Origin: Pseudoalteromonas sp. 0303 | Lineage (GTDB): Bacteria > Pseudomonadota > Gammaproteobacteria > Enterobacterales > Alteromonadaceae | NCBI RefSeq assembly: GCF_013349995.1 | Contig: NZ_JABVXF010000028.1 | Coordinates: 1-59,669 of the forward strand | Direction: 5' to 3' | DNA: 59,669 nt | Shown here: in pieces, positions 35,855-44,638 of the stretch | Position numbering within the stretch: the first letter of the stretch is position 1 | Layout: the number at the start of each line of letters is the position of its first letter | The notes under the pieces: model-generated | Database searches by the model: none | What the model saw: only the letters and a program-made list of their open reading frames with translations | Told to the model about the DNA's origin: nothing | Made by a program: the position numbers and the translations under genes

Positions 35855-36582
35855 GGGCGCTGTCCTAGCATCATCACAGCATTGTATTTAGGTGTCATTA
35901 TTACTTCATTAAACGCTGCTTTTAAGGCATCGATATAGCGTTGGTCGGTATTAATATTTGCTGCGAGATAACCTTTCATGGTTAAAAAGTCGATTGCATG
36001 AGCAAAGCTGAAACGAGCTTCATCCAGTGCTAATTGCTCAGCCATAGCCGCAATATAGTTCTTATCATCAATGATTAAATCAACCTTACCCGACATCAAC
36101 AGCTGATACGACTTATTAATATCAGATGTATATACCACAGTGTAACCACGTTCTGTTAGGCGCTGCGCCGCTAGGTCATGACGCTGAACCGCTATCTTAT
36201 ATTGCTTGGCTTGCTCATTTGAAGTGATGTTTATATCGCTGCGAGAGCTCAACTTAACAAAGCCCATTTGGTAGGTTGCCACTTCACCAATCCAATGAAA
36301 GTGTTTTTCGCGCTCAGGGGTTTTCGCCATACTGTAAATAAATATATTCGGTTTCTTCAATGCCATATTGTAGGCACGGGCCCAAGGGTAAAGCTCTATA
36401 TTCGCGTTCAAATTAGCTTTAGCAAAAACTGCTTTCACAAGCTCGGTGCTCTCACCGGCAACTTGGTTATTAAGTAAGGTTTGGTTGGGAGGTGACAGTT
36501 CAGTCACAACGGTTAGGGTCGGCTTACTCAGTGCTGGCCAACTAAAGAAAAGAATTAGCAAATAAAGTCGTAAATAGTTCAT
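35851..36582 (-). CDS. Periplasmic solute-binding protein, paralogue
   Basis: 243 aa, same length and same plan as the convergent neighbour (LTVVTELSPPNQT, YPWARAYNMA, KTPEREKHFHWIG). Signal peptide ends near ALS|KP. The two stop codons overlap in a TTAA palindrome. The pairwise identity looks moderate, mainly in the PW-RAY and RE--F-WIG blocks, so this is an old duplication. No transporter genes adjoin. The ligand is unknown. Confidence 0.75.
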   Translation of the reverse strand: MNYLRLYLLILFFSWPALSKPTLTVVTELSPPNQTLLNNQVAGESTELVKAVFAKANLNANIELYPWARAYNMALKKPNIFIYSMAKTPEREKHFHWIGEVATYQMGFVKLSSRSDINITSNEQAKQYKIAVQRHDLAAQRLTERGYTVVYTSDINKSYQLLMSGKVDLIIDDKNYIAAMAEQLALDEARFSFAHAIDFLTMKGYLAANINTDQRYIDALKAAFNEVIMTPKYNAVMMLGQRP

Positions 36583-36621
36583 TTATGTACTTAAAAGGAC
36601 TTAGTAATTAAATCTTAGCAC

Positions 36622-36653
36622 ATAAAACGATAAAAGGGCCTTGCGGCCCTTGG
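36622..36653 (-). terminator. Rho-independent terminator of the nupC unit
   Basis: Reading the minus strand, AAGGGCC-GCAA-GGCCCTT is followed by TTATCGTTTT. It lies about 90 bases after the nupC stop. Confidence 0.7.
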
Positions 36654-36739
36654 TGAAGTATCGTTCAAGTCAGATAGACCTTTAACCCCTTAAAGTCCTA
36701 TCCTATTGTTTTGCAACTACGGCTCATCTCATTAAGTTT

Positions 36740-37963
36740 CTAAGCTAGCGAGAGGAAAAAACCTGCAATTGCTGCACTCATGAGGTTAGCCATAGATCCT
36801 GCTAACACTGCTCTGAGCCCTAAGCGTGCGATATCCTTTCGCCGACTAGGCGCCATACCGCCTAATCCACCTAGTAAAATTGCTATCGATGATAAGTTAG
36901 CAAACCCACATAACGCGAATGTGACAATCGCTTGTGTGTGCGCACTTAACGTATCGCGATAATTAATAAAGTCGAGGTAAGCAACAAATTCGTTAACTAC
37001 AACCTTCTGACCTATAAAACTGCCTGCGATTACTGCTTCGTTCCACGGTACACCTAATAACCATGCAACTGGAGCGAATACGTAACCTAAAATTTCTTGT
37101 AGCGTTAATGTTGGATGATCAAACCAACCACCAATACCGCCTAATAACCCATTTAGAAGTGCAATAAGTGCTACGAAAGCAAGTAACATCGCACCTACAT
37201 TTAGTGCTAAGTGCATACCGTTTGCGGCACCTGACGCTGCTGCATCAATTACGTTAACCGGTTTTTCTTCTTGTACGTCTAAATCAGCTAAATCTTCTTT
37301 TGGTGTTTCGGTCTCTGGCACAATCATTTTTGCCATTAAGAAACCACCCGGTGCCGCCATAAAGCTGGCTGCAATTAAATATTTAAGCTCTACACCAATT
37401 GTTACGTAACCTGCCATAACAGAACCGGCTACAGTAGCAAGGCCACCAACCATTACCGCAAATAGCTCTGACTTAGTCATGCTGGCGATAAATGGTTTAA
37501 CAATCAATGGTGCTTCTGTTTGGCCAACGAAAATATTGGCGGTCGCAGAAAGCGATTCAGGGCGCGAGGTTTTCAATAGCTTTTGTAAGCCACCGCCTAG
37601 AATCTTGATTATCCAATCCATCACCCCGATGTGATACAACACAGCAACGAGTGCTGAGAAGAACACGATAACGGGCAATACTTGTATCGCAAAAATAAAC
37701 CCTAGGGTATCTTGCGATGCCAGTGAGCCAAATAAGAAGCTAATCCCGTCATTGGCATAACCAATAACTGATGATACGCCTCGAGACATACTTGCCAGTA
37801 CGTTTTTGCCCACTTCGAAGAACAAGACAAAGCCACCAATTAACACTTGAAGTAAAAAGGCGATGCCTACAGTTCTTAAATTAATTGCTTTACGGTTCGT
37901 TGAAGCCGCAAAAGCAATGCCTAGTAGCACAACAATGCCTACTAAGCTCATAAATGTTGTCAT
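36740..37963 (-). CDS. nupC: Concentrative nucleoside transporter (NupC/CNT family)
   Basis: 407 aa inner-membrane protein with about nine to ten membrane segments. CNT signatures: VGQTEAPLIVKP and FALCGFANLSSIAILLGGLG. Takes up nucleosides with H+ or Na+. It lies 18 bases downstream of udk on the same strand and opposite the deoB-deoD pair, so uptake, phosphorylation and phosphorolysis of nucleosides are encoded together. The name nupC is used for the family; nupX would be an alternative label. Confidence 0.88.
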   Translation of the reverse strand: MTTFMSLVGIVVLLGIAFAASTNRKAINLRTVGIAFLLQVLIGGFVLFFEVGKNVLASMSRGVSSVIGYANDGISFLFGSLASQDTLGFIFAIQVLPVIVFFSALVAVLYHIGVMDWIIKILGGGLQKLLKTSRPESLSATANIFVGQTEAPLIVKPFIASMTKSELFAVMVGGLATVAGSVMAGYVTIGVELKYLIAASFMAAPGGFLMAKMIVPETETPKEDLADLDVQEEKPVNVIDAAASGAANGMHLALNVGAMLLAFVALIALLNGLLGGIGGWFDHPTLTLQEILGYVFAPVAWLLGVPWNEAVIAGSFIGQKVVVNEFVAYLDFINYRDTLSAHTQAIVTFALCGFANLSSIAILLGGLGGMAPSRRKDIARLGLRAVLAGSMANLMSAAIAGFFLSLA

Positions 37964-37981
37964 ACTGACTGTTTCCCGTTG

Positions 37982-38611
37982 TTATTGTTGCAGTAAATAT
38001 TTTATTTTACTTTTAATTATATCAATGGCAACGCGATTCATACCGCCGCGTGTGACTACGAGATCAGCTTTGTGCTTTGATGGCTCAATAAACTGATAAA
38101 ACATAGGTCGCACTGTCGCTTGATATTGATCAACAACGGACTGTAATGTTCTGCCACGCTGCTCCATATCTCGTTGCATACGGCGCATAAGGCAGATATC
38201 TAACGGTGTATCAATGAACACCTTAATATCAAATTCTTTTCGAAGTGCCGGATCACTCAGTAGCAAAATACCTTCAACGATAAGTACTTTTGCAGGTGCC
38301 ACTCGACGCGATTCATCGCTACGGGTATGCATTGCATAGTCATAAGTTGGTACGTCTACTGATTTTCCAGCGCGTAACTGAAGTAAGTGCTCATGCAAAA
38401 GCTCATGCTCGAAAGCATCAGGATGGTCGTAATTGGTTTGCGTTCGATGATCAAACGGCAAATGCGACTGGTCTTTGTAATAAGCATCTTCTTCGATCAC
38501 TGCGATCGCGCCCGGTTCAAGCTCATTGACTAATTCGTTATAAATTGTCTTGCTAAAAAGAGACTTGCCCGACGCAGATGCGCCAGCAATAGCTATAATT
38601 GTTCGTGTCAC
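37982..38611 (-). CDS. udk: Uridine kinase
   Basis: 210 aa, the usual uridine kinase length. P-loop GASASGKS near the N-terminus, EEDAYYKD, NYDHPDAFE and the lid region MQRDMEQRGR. Phosphorylates uridine and cytidine to UMP and CMP. The frame is open well upstream, but the protein-like part begins at a GTG (38611) with GAGAAC just before it; this also leaves a 191-base divergent promoter region to deoB. Cotranscribed with the nucleoside transporter. Confidence 0.9.
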   Translation of the reverse strand: MTRTIIAIAGASASGKSLFSKTIYNELVNELEPGAIAVIEEDAYYKDQSHLPFDHRTQTNYDHPDAFEHELLHEHLLQLRAGKSVDVPTYDYAMHTRSDESRRVAPAKVLIVEGILLLSDPALRKEFDIKVFIDTPLDICLMRRMQRDMEQRGRTLQSVVDQYQATVRPMFYQFIEPSKHKADLVVTRGGMNRVAIDIIKSKIKYLLQQ

Positions 38612-38731
38612 TAAAGTTCTCGCCCACACAGAAGGAAACATTGTTAGGTAGATCACAATAGCAAAAAAGACACGATTAATCTCTTTTGCTTCGCTTAGAG
38701 ATGCAAATTTATAATGTTTCTGTTTTATGAA

Positions 38732-38749
38732 ACAGGACTTATGTCCTGT
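38732..38749. promoter_or_regulatory. Hairpin in the udk/deoB divergent region
   Basis: ACAGGAC-TTAT-GTCCTGT, a perfect 7-bp inverted repeat 53 bases before the deoB start. It could be an operator or a leader hairpin. No known regulator motif (CytR, DeoR) was recognised. Confidence 0.35.
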
Positions 38750-38802
38750 ACCAAAAATTCGAAGAGCATATAAAGTATTCACATATTGATAACGAGGTAC
38801 CC

Positions 38803-40032
38803 ATGACAAGAGCACTCATCTTAATGGCAGATAGCCTAGGAATTGGCGCAGCACCTGACGCAGAGCAGTTTGGTGACGTAGGCGCAAATACCTTTGCTCA
38901 TTTACTTGAAGCCTATGCAGAAGAAACTGGTGAGCACTTATCGCTACCTAATCTTACCCGTTTAGGTTTAGCTGATGCATGCGAAGCCGCAGGTAAAGAA
39001 CCTTGTTTAGTCAGTGACCGACAAGCACCTATTGGCGCATGGGGTTACGCTAAAGAGTTATCAAGTGGTAAAGACACGCCTTCAGGGCACTGGGAAATGG
39101 CCGGTGTACCTGTGTTATTTGATTGGGGTTACTTCCCAAATACACAGCCGTGTTTTCCACAAGAATTTGTTGACGAGCTAATTGCTCGCGCAGGTATTCC
39201 TGGCATTTTAGGTAACTGTTATGCCTCAGGAACTACTATTTTAGAACAGCTAGGTGAAGAACATATGCAAACCGGCATGCCGATTTGCTACACCTCAGTT
39301 GATAGCGTGTTTCAAATAGCCGCGCACGAAGAATCATTTGGACTGGAGAAACTTTATCAGGTTTGCGAAATCGCACGGGCGCTGCTTGATGAAATGAACA
39401 TAGGAAGAGTGATTGCGCGGCCATTTTTGGGTTCGAGCCGTGACGATTTTGCCCGTACAGGTAATCGTCGTGACTATTCGGTGTTGCCACCGTCACCAAC
39501 CTTGCTTGATAAATTATCGCAAGACGGCGGTGAAGTGATCAGTATCGGTAAAATTGCTGATATCTATGCGCACCAAGGCATCACCCAAAAACACAAAGCG
39601 CCAGGGCTAATGAACTTGCTTGAGAAAACCTCAGAAGTAATCGCAAGCGCACCTGACCATAGTTTGATTTTTACAAACTTAGTTGATTTTGATGAAAAGT
39701 ACGGTCATCGCCGTAATGCAGTTGGCTATGCTAAAGCATTAAAAGAGTTTGATGATTATCTACCGACCATCTTAAATCAGCTAAATAGTGATGATGTGTT
39801 AATTATCACGGCCGATCACGGATGTGATCCAACAGCAGCAGGCACTGACCATACACGTGAATACGTGCCAGTACTTGCTTACCAACCGGGAATGACAAAC
39901 ACCCCGCTTGGCGAACGAGCTAGTTTTGCAGACATAGGTCAAACCCTTGCCCAGTGGTTTAATCTTCCTGCACTTGAATACGGTGATGGCTTTAAAGATA
40001 AGCTATTAGCGAACAAAAAAGGAAACCAATAA
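38803..40032 (+). CDS. deoB: Phosphopentomutase
   Basis: 409 aa, full length. Alkaline-phosphatase-superfamily metal motifs: LMADSLGIGAAPDA at the start, GKDTPSGHWE with the phospho-accepting Thr, and DHGCDPTAAGTDHTRE for metal binding. Interconverts (deoxy)ribose-1-phosphate and 5-phosphate. The deoD start overlaps its stop by one base, so the two are coupled. Confidence 0.95.
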   Translation: MTRALILMADSLGIGAAPDAEQFGDVGANTFAHLLEAYAEETGEHLSLPNLTRLGLADACEAAGKEPCLVSDRQAPIGAWGYAKELSSGKDTPSGHWEMAGVPVLFDWGYFPNTQPCFPQEFVDELIARAGIPGILGNCYASGTTILEQLGEEHMQTGMPICYTSVDSVFQIAAHEESFGLEKLYQVCEIARALLDEMNIGRVIARPFLGSSRDDFARTGNRRDYSVLPPSPTLLDKLSQDGGEVISIGKIADIYAHQGITQKHKAPGLMNLLEKTSEVIASAPDHSLIFTNLVDFDEKYGHRRNAVGYAKALKEFDDYLPTILNQLNSDDVLIITADHGCDPTAAGTDHTREYVPVLAYQPGMTNTPLGERASFADIGQTLAQWFNLPALEYGDGFKDKLLANKKGNQ

Positions 40033-40733
40033 TGAGTACTCCTCATATCAGCGCCAATGTAGGCGAATTTGCAGAAACGGTATTAATGCCGGGTGATCCG
40101 CTTCGCGCTCAATACATTGCTGAAAACTTTTTAGATGACGCAAAACAAGTAACAGGCGTTCGTAATATGTATGGTTTTACCGGTACCTACAAAGGTAAAC
40201 CAGTGAGTATTATGGGCTCTGGGATGGGTATTCCATCAATGTCAATTTATGCCCGTGAATTGATCGTTAGTTACGGCGTTAAAAATCTAATCCGTATTGG
40301 TACCTGTGGCGGTATTGGTAGCGATATCAAAATCCGTGACGTTATCTTTGCACAAGGTGCAAGCACAGATTCAAACGTAAACCGTGCGCGCGTTCGTGGT
40401 TACGACTTTGCCGCAATTGCTGATTTTGGTTTATTACTTAACGGCGTAAATGCAGCGAGAGAATTAGGCATTGAAGCAAAAGTAGGGAATGTATTTACAA
40501 CAGATACATTCTACCAAGCAGATAACACATTCTATCAAGAATTAGACAAGCTAGGCGTACTTGCTGTTGATATGGAAACAGCTGGCATGTACGGCGTAGC
40601 CGCTGAATACGGCGCTAAAGCGATGGCACTATTTACAGTTAGTGACCACGTAATCACTGGTGAAGCGACACCAAGTGAAGAGCGTCAAAGCACCTTTAAC
40701 GAAATGGTTAAAATTGCTTTAGAATCAATTTAA
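40032..40733 (+). CDS. deoD: Purine nucleoside phosphorylase (DeoD type)
   Basis: 233 aa hexameric-type phosphorylase: MPGDPLRAQYIAEN, phosphate-binding GSGMGIPS, IRIGTCGGI and VDMETAGMYG are all conserved, with the catalytic Asp in TVSDHVITGE. Splits purine (deoxy)nucleosides to base and sugar-1-phosphate, which deoB then uses. Second gene of the deoBD unit. Confidence 0.95.
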   Translation: MSTPHISANVGEFAETVLMPGDPLRAQYIAENFLDDAKQVTGVRNMYGFTGTYKGKPVSIMGSGMGIPSMSIYARELIVSYGVKNLIRIGTCGGIGSDIKIRDVIFAQGASTDSNVNRARVRGYDFAAIADFGLLLNGVNAARELGIEAKVGNVFTTDTFYQADNTFYQELDKLGVLAVDMETAGMYGVAAEYGAKAMALFTVSDHVITGEATPSEERQSTFNEMVKIALESI

Positions 40734-40800
40734 ATAAGTTCCTTGGTAACGTATTCACTGAAATTTGGAAACACGCCCAAAGTGAAGTGAGACTAACCTC

Positions 40801-40827
40801 AAAGCCGCATTTATGCGGCTTTTTTTA
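40801..40827 (+). terminator. Rho-independent terminator of deoBD
   Basis: AAAGCCGCAT / ATGCGGCTTT with a two-base loop, followed by TTTT, 68 bases after the deoD stop. Confidence 0.88.
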
Positions 40828-40940
40828 TAGCTACCTGTTTATCTTGCGTAAAATCATCCTGCTCGCAACCGCCCCTTAAAACTTGAAAATTCAACTAATT
40901 GTTGCCACTTTTAATAGAGGAACAATAATTGAGGATGTGT

Positions 40941-41681
40941 ATGTCTAATTGGGTTGAAGCTAAGGTAAAAGACGTTAAATGGTGGACCGACTCATTATTT
41001 AGCTTAATCGTTAATGCCGATGTTGAGCCATTCACTGCGGGGCAGTTTACAAAGCTTGCGATGCAAGTGGGTGATAAACGTGTAGCTCGTGCCTATTCTT
41101 ATGTGAATGCGCCGAACAATCCCGACCTCGAGTTTTATCTTATTAATGTGAGAGACGGTCAACTTTCTCAACAACTCGCAAAATTAAAGCCGGGTGACTC
41201 TGTGACTATAGAGCGCCGCGCGACAGGCTTTTTTACCCTTGATGAAGTACCAAGCAGTGAGCAGCTTTATATGCTGAGTACAGGTACTGCGCTTGGGCCT
41301 TTTATTTCAATATTAGAGCAGGGCGAAGTGTGGCAAAAGTTTGAGCATGTTCATTTAGTGCATGGAGTTCGCTTTAACGAGGACTTAAGCTATCAAGAAC
41401 GTATTAAAGCGCTACAGCAGCAGTACCCAAATCTTTACTATTCGCCTGTAGTCAGCCGGGAGTCAGCAAAAGTCGGTTTTAATGGCCGGATCACAGACGT
41501 AATTAAAGACCATCGCTTATTTGACGTAATTGGGCGCCCAAGCGTACCTGAAACCGCACAATTTATGATTTGCGGTAATCCGCAAATGGTAAAAGATACC
41601 ACAGCTATTTTGTTAGAGCTTGGTTTTAGCCGCAACAGGCGCCGTGAACCAGGGCAGATCACAGTAGAGCAATATTGGTAA
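40941..41681 (+). CDS. fpr: Ferredoxin-NADP+ reductase
   Basis: 247 aa FAD flavoprotein that moves electrons between NADPH and ferredoxin or flavodoxin. FAD motif RAYSYVNAP, NADP motif STGTALGPFISIL, ICGNPQMVKD, and a C-terminal TVEQYW, all typical of bacterial Fpr. I chose ATG 40941 because GAGG lies six bases upstream and homologues start with MSxW; TTG 40929 and ATG 40935 are less likely. Single gene. Confidence 0.92.
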   Translation: MSNWVEAKVKDVKWWTDSLFSLIVNADVEPFTAGQFTKLAMQVGDKRVARAYSYVNAPNNPDLEFYLINVRDGQLSQQLAKLKPGDSVTIERRATGFFTLDEVPSSEQLYMLSTGTALGPFISILEQGEVWQKFEHVHLVHGVRFNEDLSYQERIKALQQQYPNLYYSPVVSRESAKVGFNGRITDVIKDHRLFDVIGRPSVPETAQFMICGNPQMVKDTTAILLELGFSRNRRREPGQITVEQYW

Positions 41682-41751
41682 AAAACTATGACAAGTAGTC
41701 ATAATTTGCTACCTTAGCGCCTCAATCAGGCATGATGCATTTAGGAAAAGT

Positions 41752-42570
41752 ATGAAACCGTTATTTTTGGCAATTAGTTTATTATTCTCTTGGCAGTCAA
41801 TTGCAAGTGAAGAAACCACTGAACAAACCGAACCTCAAACGAGCCATGAACAAAAAGCCGAAAAGAAAGACGTACCTAGTTTAGAGTTTATTGAAGAAAA
41901 ACCTGCAACAGAGCAAAAATTAGCATCTGAAACTGAAAAAGCGACAGCAGAAGCCACTAAAGTAGAAGAAAAAGCTGAAGAAGCTGCGAAGGCAACGAGT
42001 GAAACAACCACAAGCAGCGACGAACAAAAAGCGACAGCCGCAGCCTTAAAAGCGGTTGCAGAAGTTGATGATAGCAAAGTACTCGGTACACAAACCCCTG
42101 CACCTGCAGAGCAACCAAAAACAGTTGCCGAAAAACAGCAAGCCGTTGCAGAAGCAGAAAAAGCCGTTAACCAAGCAAAAGAAGCGCTAACAGCGAAGCA
42201 GCAAGAAAAAGCGCGTCAGTCCCGTGAGTCAATGGCAGTGATTGAACAGCTAATTGCAGCTTATAACGCGCGTAATATTGATGCATTCATTAAGATGTAT
42301 GATGAAAACGTTGAGTTTTATACATTCCCGAATGAACTGATGTTCACCGGTAAAGAAAAGCTCATTGCACGATACGGCATTATGTTTAAAAAGCTAAAGT
42401 GCATTAAATCATCGCCAATTAAACGCATTGTACTCGGTAACATCGTGATTGATCACGAACTCTCAGAAACCTGTTCACAAGACCCGAAAGTCGTCGACAA
42501 GCGCTCTGAGTTCGTCACCAGCTACAAAATAGAGAACGGCAAAATAACCAAAGTGTTATTCTTCCGTTAG
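41752..42570 (+). CDS. Exported protein with Ala/Glu/Lys-rich linker and NTF2-like domain
   Basis: 272 aa. Signal peptide ends near SIAS|EE. Residues about 20-165 are low-complexity, rich in Glu, Ala, Lys and Thr, and predicted to be disordered or helical. Residues about 165-272 look like an NTF2/SnoaL-like domain (VIEQLIAAYNARNIDAFIKMYDENVEF, spanning 163-189). The linker may span the periplasm or wall. No operon partner. Function unknown. Confidence 0.65.
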   Translation: MKPLFLAISLLFSWQSIASEETTEQTEPQTSHEQKAEKKDVPSLEFIEEKPATEQKLASETEKATAEATKVEEKAEEAAKATSETTTSSDEQKATAAALKAVAEVDDSKVLGTQTPAPAEQPKTVAEKQQAVAEAEKAVNQAKEALTAKQQEKARQSRESMAVIEQLIAAYNARNIDAFIKMYDENVEFYTFPNELMFTGKEKLIARYGIMFKKLKCIKSSPIKRIVLGNIVIDHELSETCSQDPKVVDKRSEFVTSYKIENGKITKVLFFR

Positions 42571-42601
42571 AAAAAAGAGCAGCTCAGCTGCTCTTTTTTT
42601 A
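42571..42601 (+). terminator. Rho-independent terminator
   Basis: AAAAAAGAGCAGCT / AGCTGCTCTTTTTT palindrome immediately after the stop codon of the NTF2-like gene. Confidence 0.88.
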
Positions 42602-42608
42602 TGGGTGA

Positions 42609-42812
42609 AAGTTAGTTGAATTCAAGTTACAAGTCAGCGAGTTACAAGGGGAAAGGTGAAAGTTACGAGGAGGTAGCAGATTTTACATCGCGTCCTAGCT
42701 CAACGTAGGCGTGAAACTTGTTTCGCGCGTCTGACCGCTGAAGGCTGAAAGCTGAACGCTCCTAAACGTTGGTTGTTGCTTCGCTCGTCCCAACGAACTA
42801 GTCGGCCTGAAA
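42609..42812 (+). repeat. Modular intergenic repeat, copy D
   Basis: GTTACAAGGGGAAAG words, TTACGAGGAGGTAG, TTTTACATCGCGTCCTAG, the core GTAGGCGTGAAACTTGTTTC at 42705-42724, and GCTGAAGGCTGAAAGCTGA. A further module ACGTTGG...CCCAACG (42776-42797) follows. It lies between the NTF2-like gene and hipA, which are convergent. Confidence 0.85.
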
Positions 42813-42834
42813 ATAGTTTTGCACTATTACTCTT

Positions 42835-44049
42835 CTACACTTCATTTATTTCAGGAATTACACCTTTTAAACGAGTGATATCTTCATCACTAACGTCGGC
42901 AAAATGTTTAAAGTGAGCCGGCCAATCTTTGCAATATTCTTCAATCTCTTTGATGATGTTTTTTGCTGCTGAAGTTGCTAGTCCAAATCGCTTAGCCTGA
43001 GATAAAAAATTGCTTTTACTTGCATAACGCCCATCATTACCAAAGCCAAGACCATGTTGTTTTGAGTTGTTGATTGGAGTGATGTCATAGGCTGGACTTA
43101 ATCGCCAATTTTTTTGTGAAAATGAATATAGGAATGCATGATTGCGAGTGTGATCATCTGTATTACCAATATACGCATTGAACACCATTCGCTTAAACAG
43201 CTCTTCAGCATCACCTGCATTTTGCATTGTTTGGTGCCTAATAAATTCAGCTAATTGACCATATGAGTAGTCATTTGAAAGATCACTCATAGCAACTTTG
43301 GGTTTTTGAAGTAAGCTATTCGCACTTAAAAAGTGGTGTGTTGGTAACCCATTACTAACATCAAACCGCTCAACAAGTAGCACATCACCGGTATGTGTTT
43401 TATGAATAAAGGTAGGAGCCGTTCGAATACCAAGCTGTTTCGCCATTTTCATTGCAGCATGTTCAGCTCTGACTAGATTGAATAAATCATCTTGGCGATT
43501 GAATTTTGCTAAGTAGAGTTTGTTGTCAATTTGTATAGAGGTCTTTGGTCTAGCTCCCCCCATGCTTTGGCCAAATTCAAATGCTTTCTTAGCTTCATCA
43601 GAAATTGTTTTATTCGCCAGCAAGTCATCTTTAGCTTGGTCTAGCAAGGCTAAATCAGACAAGGTATTTTTGTTAGTTTTATGCTTTGAGGCACTTCGCG
43701 AGAGACTAAAAACAAGAGCTCCTACGCCATACCCAGACCCGGCTAATAAAAATTCTAACTCGTTTTTGGGTTTTGTAGTATGAAGCGAAAGAATTAACTT
43801 GCGCCCCCACGAATCAGCTCCTGCATCACTCAATACGCCAAATACACCTCTGTTTGCACTGTAATTGAAAATCCCCGACTTTAATGGCAGATGTATTGGA
43901 TCTAGAGCAAAGGCATCGCTTCGGGCTAAATAGCTCTTACCATAGTTGAACTCACCTCGACCTGATTGATTATCTAATTTAAAGTAACCACAGATAACGG
44001 GTTTTTCTTCTAAACCATCTATAAAAACATAGCACTCAGAAGTCATCAT
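42835..44049 (-). CDS. hipA: HipA-family serine/threonine kinase toxin
   Basis: 404 aa. N-terminal HipA_1-like domain (YVFIDGLEEKPVICGYF) and C-terminal kinase-like domain: GGARPKTSIQ, LYLAKF for the ATP lysine, YIGNTDDHTRNHAF with the catalytic Asp and PAYDITP with the metal Asp. HipA toxins phosphorylate aminoacyl-tRNA synthetases and cause growth arrest or persistence; the target here is not known. I start at ATG 44049, seven bases after AGGA, giving a 14-base overlap with the hipB stop. The motifs look intact, so it should be active. Confidence 0.88.
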   Translation of the reverse strand: MMTSECYVFIDGLEEKPVICGYFKLDNQSGRGEFNYGKSYLARSDAFALDPIHLPLKSGIFNYSANRGVFGVLSDAGADSWGRKLILSLHTTKPKNELEFLLAGSGYGVGALVFSLSRSASKHKTNKNTLSDLALLDQAKDDLLANKTISDEAKKAFEFGQSMGGARPKTSIQIDNKLYLAKFNRQDDLFNLVRAEHAAMKMAKQLGIRTAPTFIHKTHTGDVLLVERFDVSNGLPTHHFLSANSLLQKPKVAMSDLSNDYSYGQLAEFIRHQTMQNAGDAEELFKRMVFNAYIGNTDDHTRNHAFLYSFSQKNWRLSPAYDITPINNSKQHGLGFGNDGRYASKSNFLSQAKRFGLATSAAKNIIKEIEEYCKDWPAHFKHFADVSDEDITRLKGVIPEINEV

Positions 44050-44335
44050 TGATTTCCTGTGGTGAATTTCGTTTGCGTTGGCGAGCATTGTATCCACCTA
44101 CTTCGGCCGCTAATTCATTTATTTCATCAAGAAGCGATCCCTGTAAGTTAAGTACAACCAGCGCTTCAAAAAGAATGTCACTTTTCACAACATCACCTTG
44201 CTCTAACTTTTGTACAGTCGAGCGTGATACCCCAATCATTTTCGCAAATGTACTTTGCGTATAATGAAGTGTTCGGTGCTGGCGTATCAAATCTCCCAGC
44301 TTTTGTGCCATTTTTGTTGCCTGTTCAGAACGCAT
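44036..44335 (-). CDS. hipB: HipB-like XRE antitoxin
   Basis: About 99 aa. Helix-turn-helix of the XRE type: YTQSTFAKMIGVSRSTVQKLEQG. Binds HipA and the operon operator. An upstream ATG at 44356 lies inside the palindromic operator, so ATG 44335 is the more sensible start. It precedes hipA with overlap, the usual antitoxin-first order. Confidence 0.85.
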   Translation of the reverse strand: MRSEQATKMAQKLGDLIRQHRTLHYTQSTFAKMIGVSRSTVQKLEQGDVVKSDILFEALVVLNLQGSLLDEINELAAEVGGYNARQRKRNSPQEINDDF

Positions 44336-44349
44336 ATTGATTACTTTTA

Positions 44350-44373
44350 TAATCATTAGATATTTAATGATTA
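44350..44373. promoter_or_regulatory. Palindromic operator of hipBA
   Basis: TAATCATTA-GATATT-TAATGATTA, a perfect 9-bp inverted repeat directly upstream of hipB. Likely bound by HipB for autorepression. Confidence 0.65.
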
Positions 44374-44404
44374 GTTTAGCGGTATTTGGTGTTTTTGCAA
44401 TAGA

Positions 44405-44636
44405 GGGGAATAAAGTTACAAGTTAGCGAGTTTCAAGGGGAAAGGAGAAGGTTACGAGATGCGAGATGTAGGAGGCGTTTTAACGCCGAACAAGTAGAAG
44501 CGATTTTACATCGCGTCCTAGCGCCTAGGACCTAGAGCCTAAACCCTAGCGCGTCTGAGAGCTTACGGCTGACAGCTGACCGCTCCTATACGTTGGGCCT
44601 TGCTCTGCTCGGCCCAACGCATCCTTCTTTCGTCTT
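44405..44636 (+). repeat. Modular intergenic repeat, copy E (long)
   Basis: AAGTTACAAGTTAGCGAG, GATGCGAGATGTAGG, an extra hairpin module GGCGTTTTAACGCC (44474-44487), GCGATTTTACATCGC, a run of CCTAG words, GCTTACGGCTGACAGCTGAC, and a CGTTGGGCC/GGCCCAACG hairpin (44593-44620). The 20-base core seen in B, C, D, F and G is missing except for CGCGTCTGA. It lies between two minus-strand genes. Confidence 0.85.
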
Positions 44637-44638
44637 GG

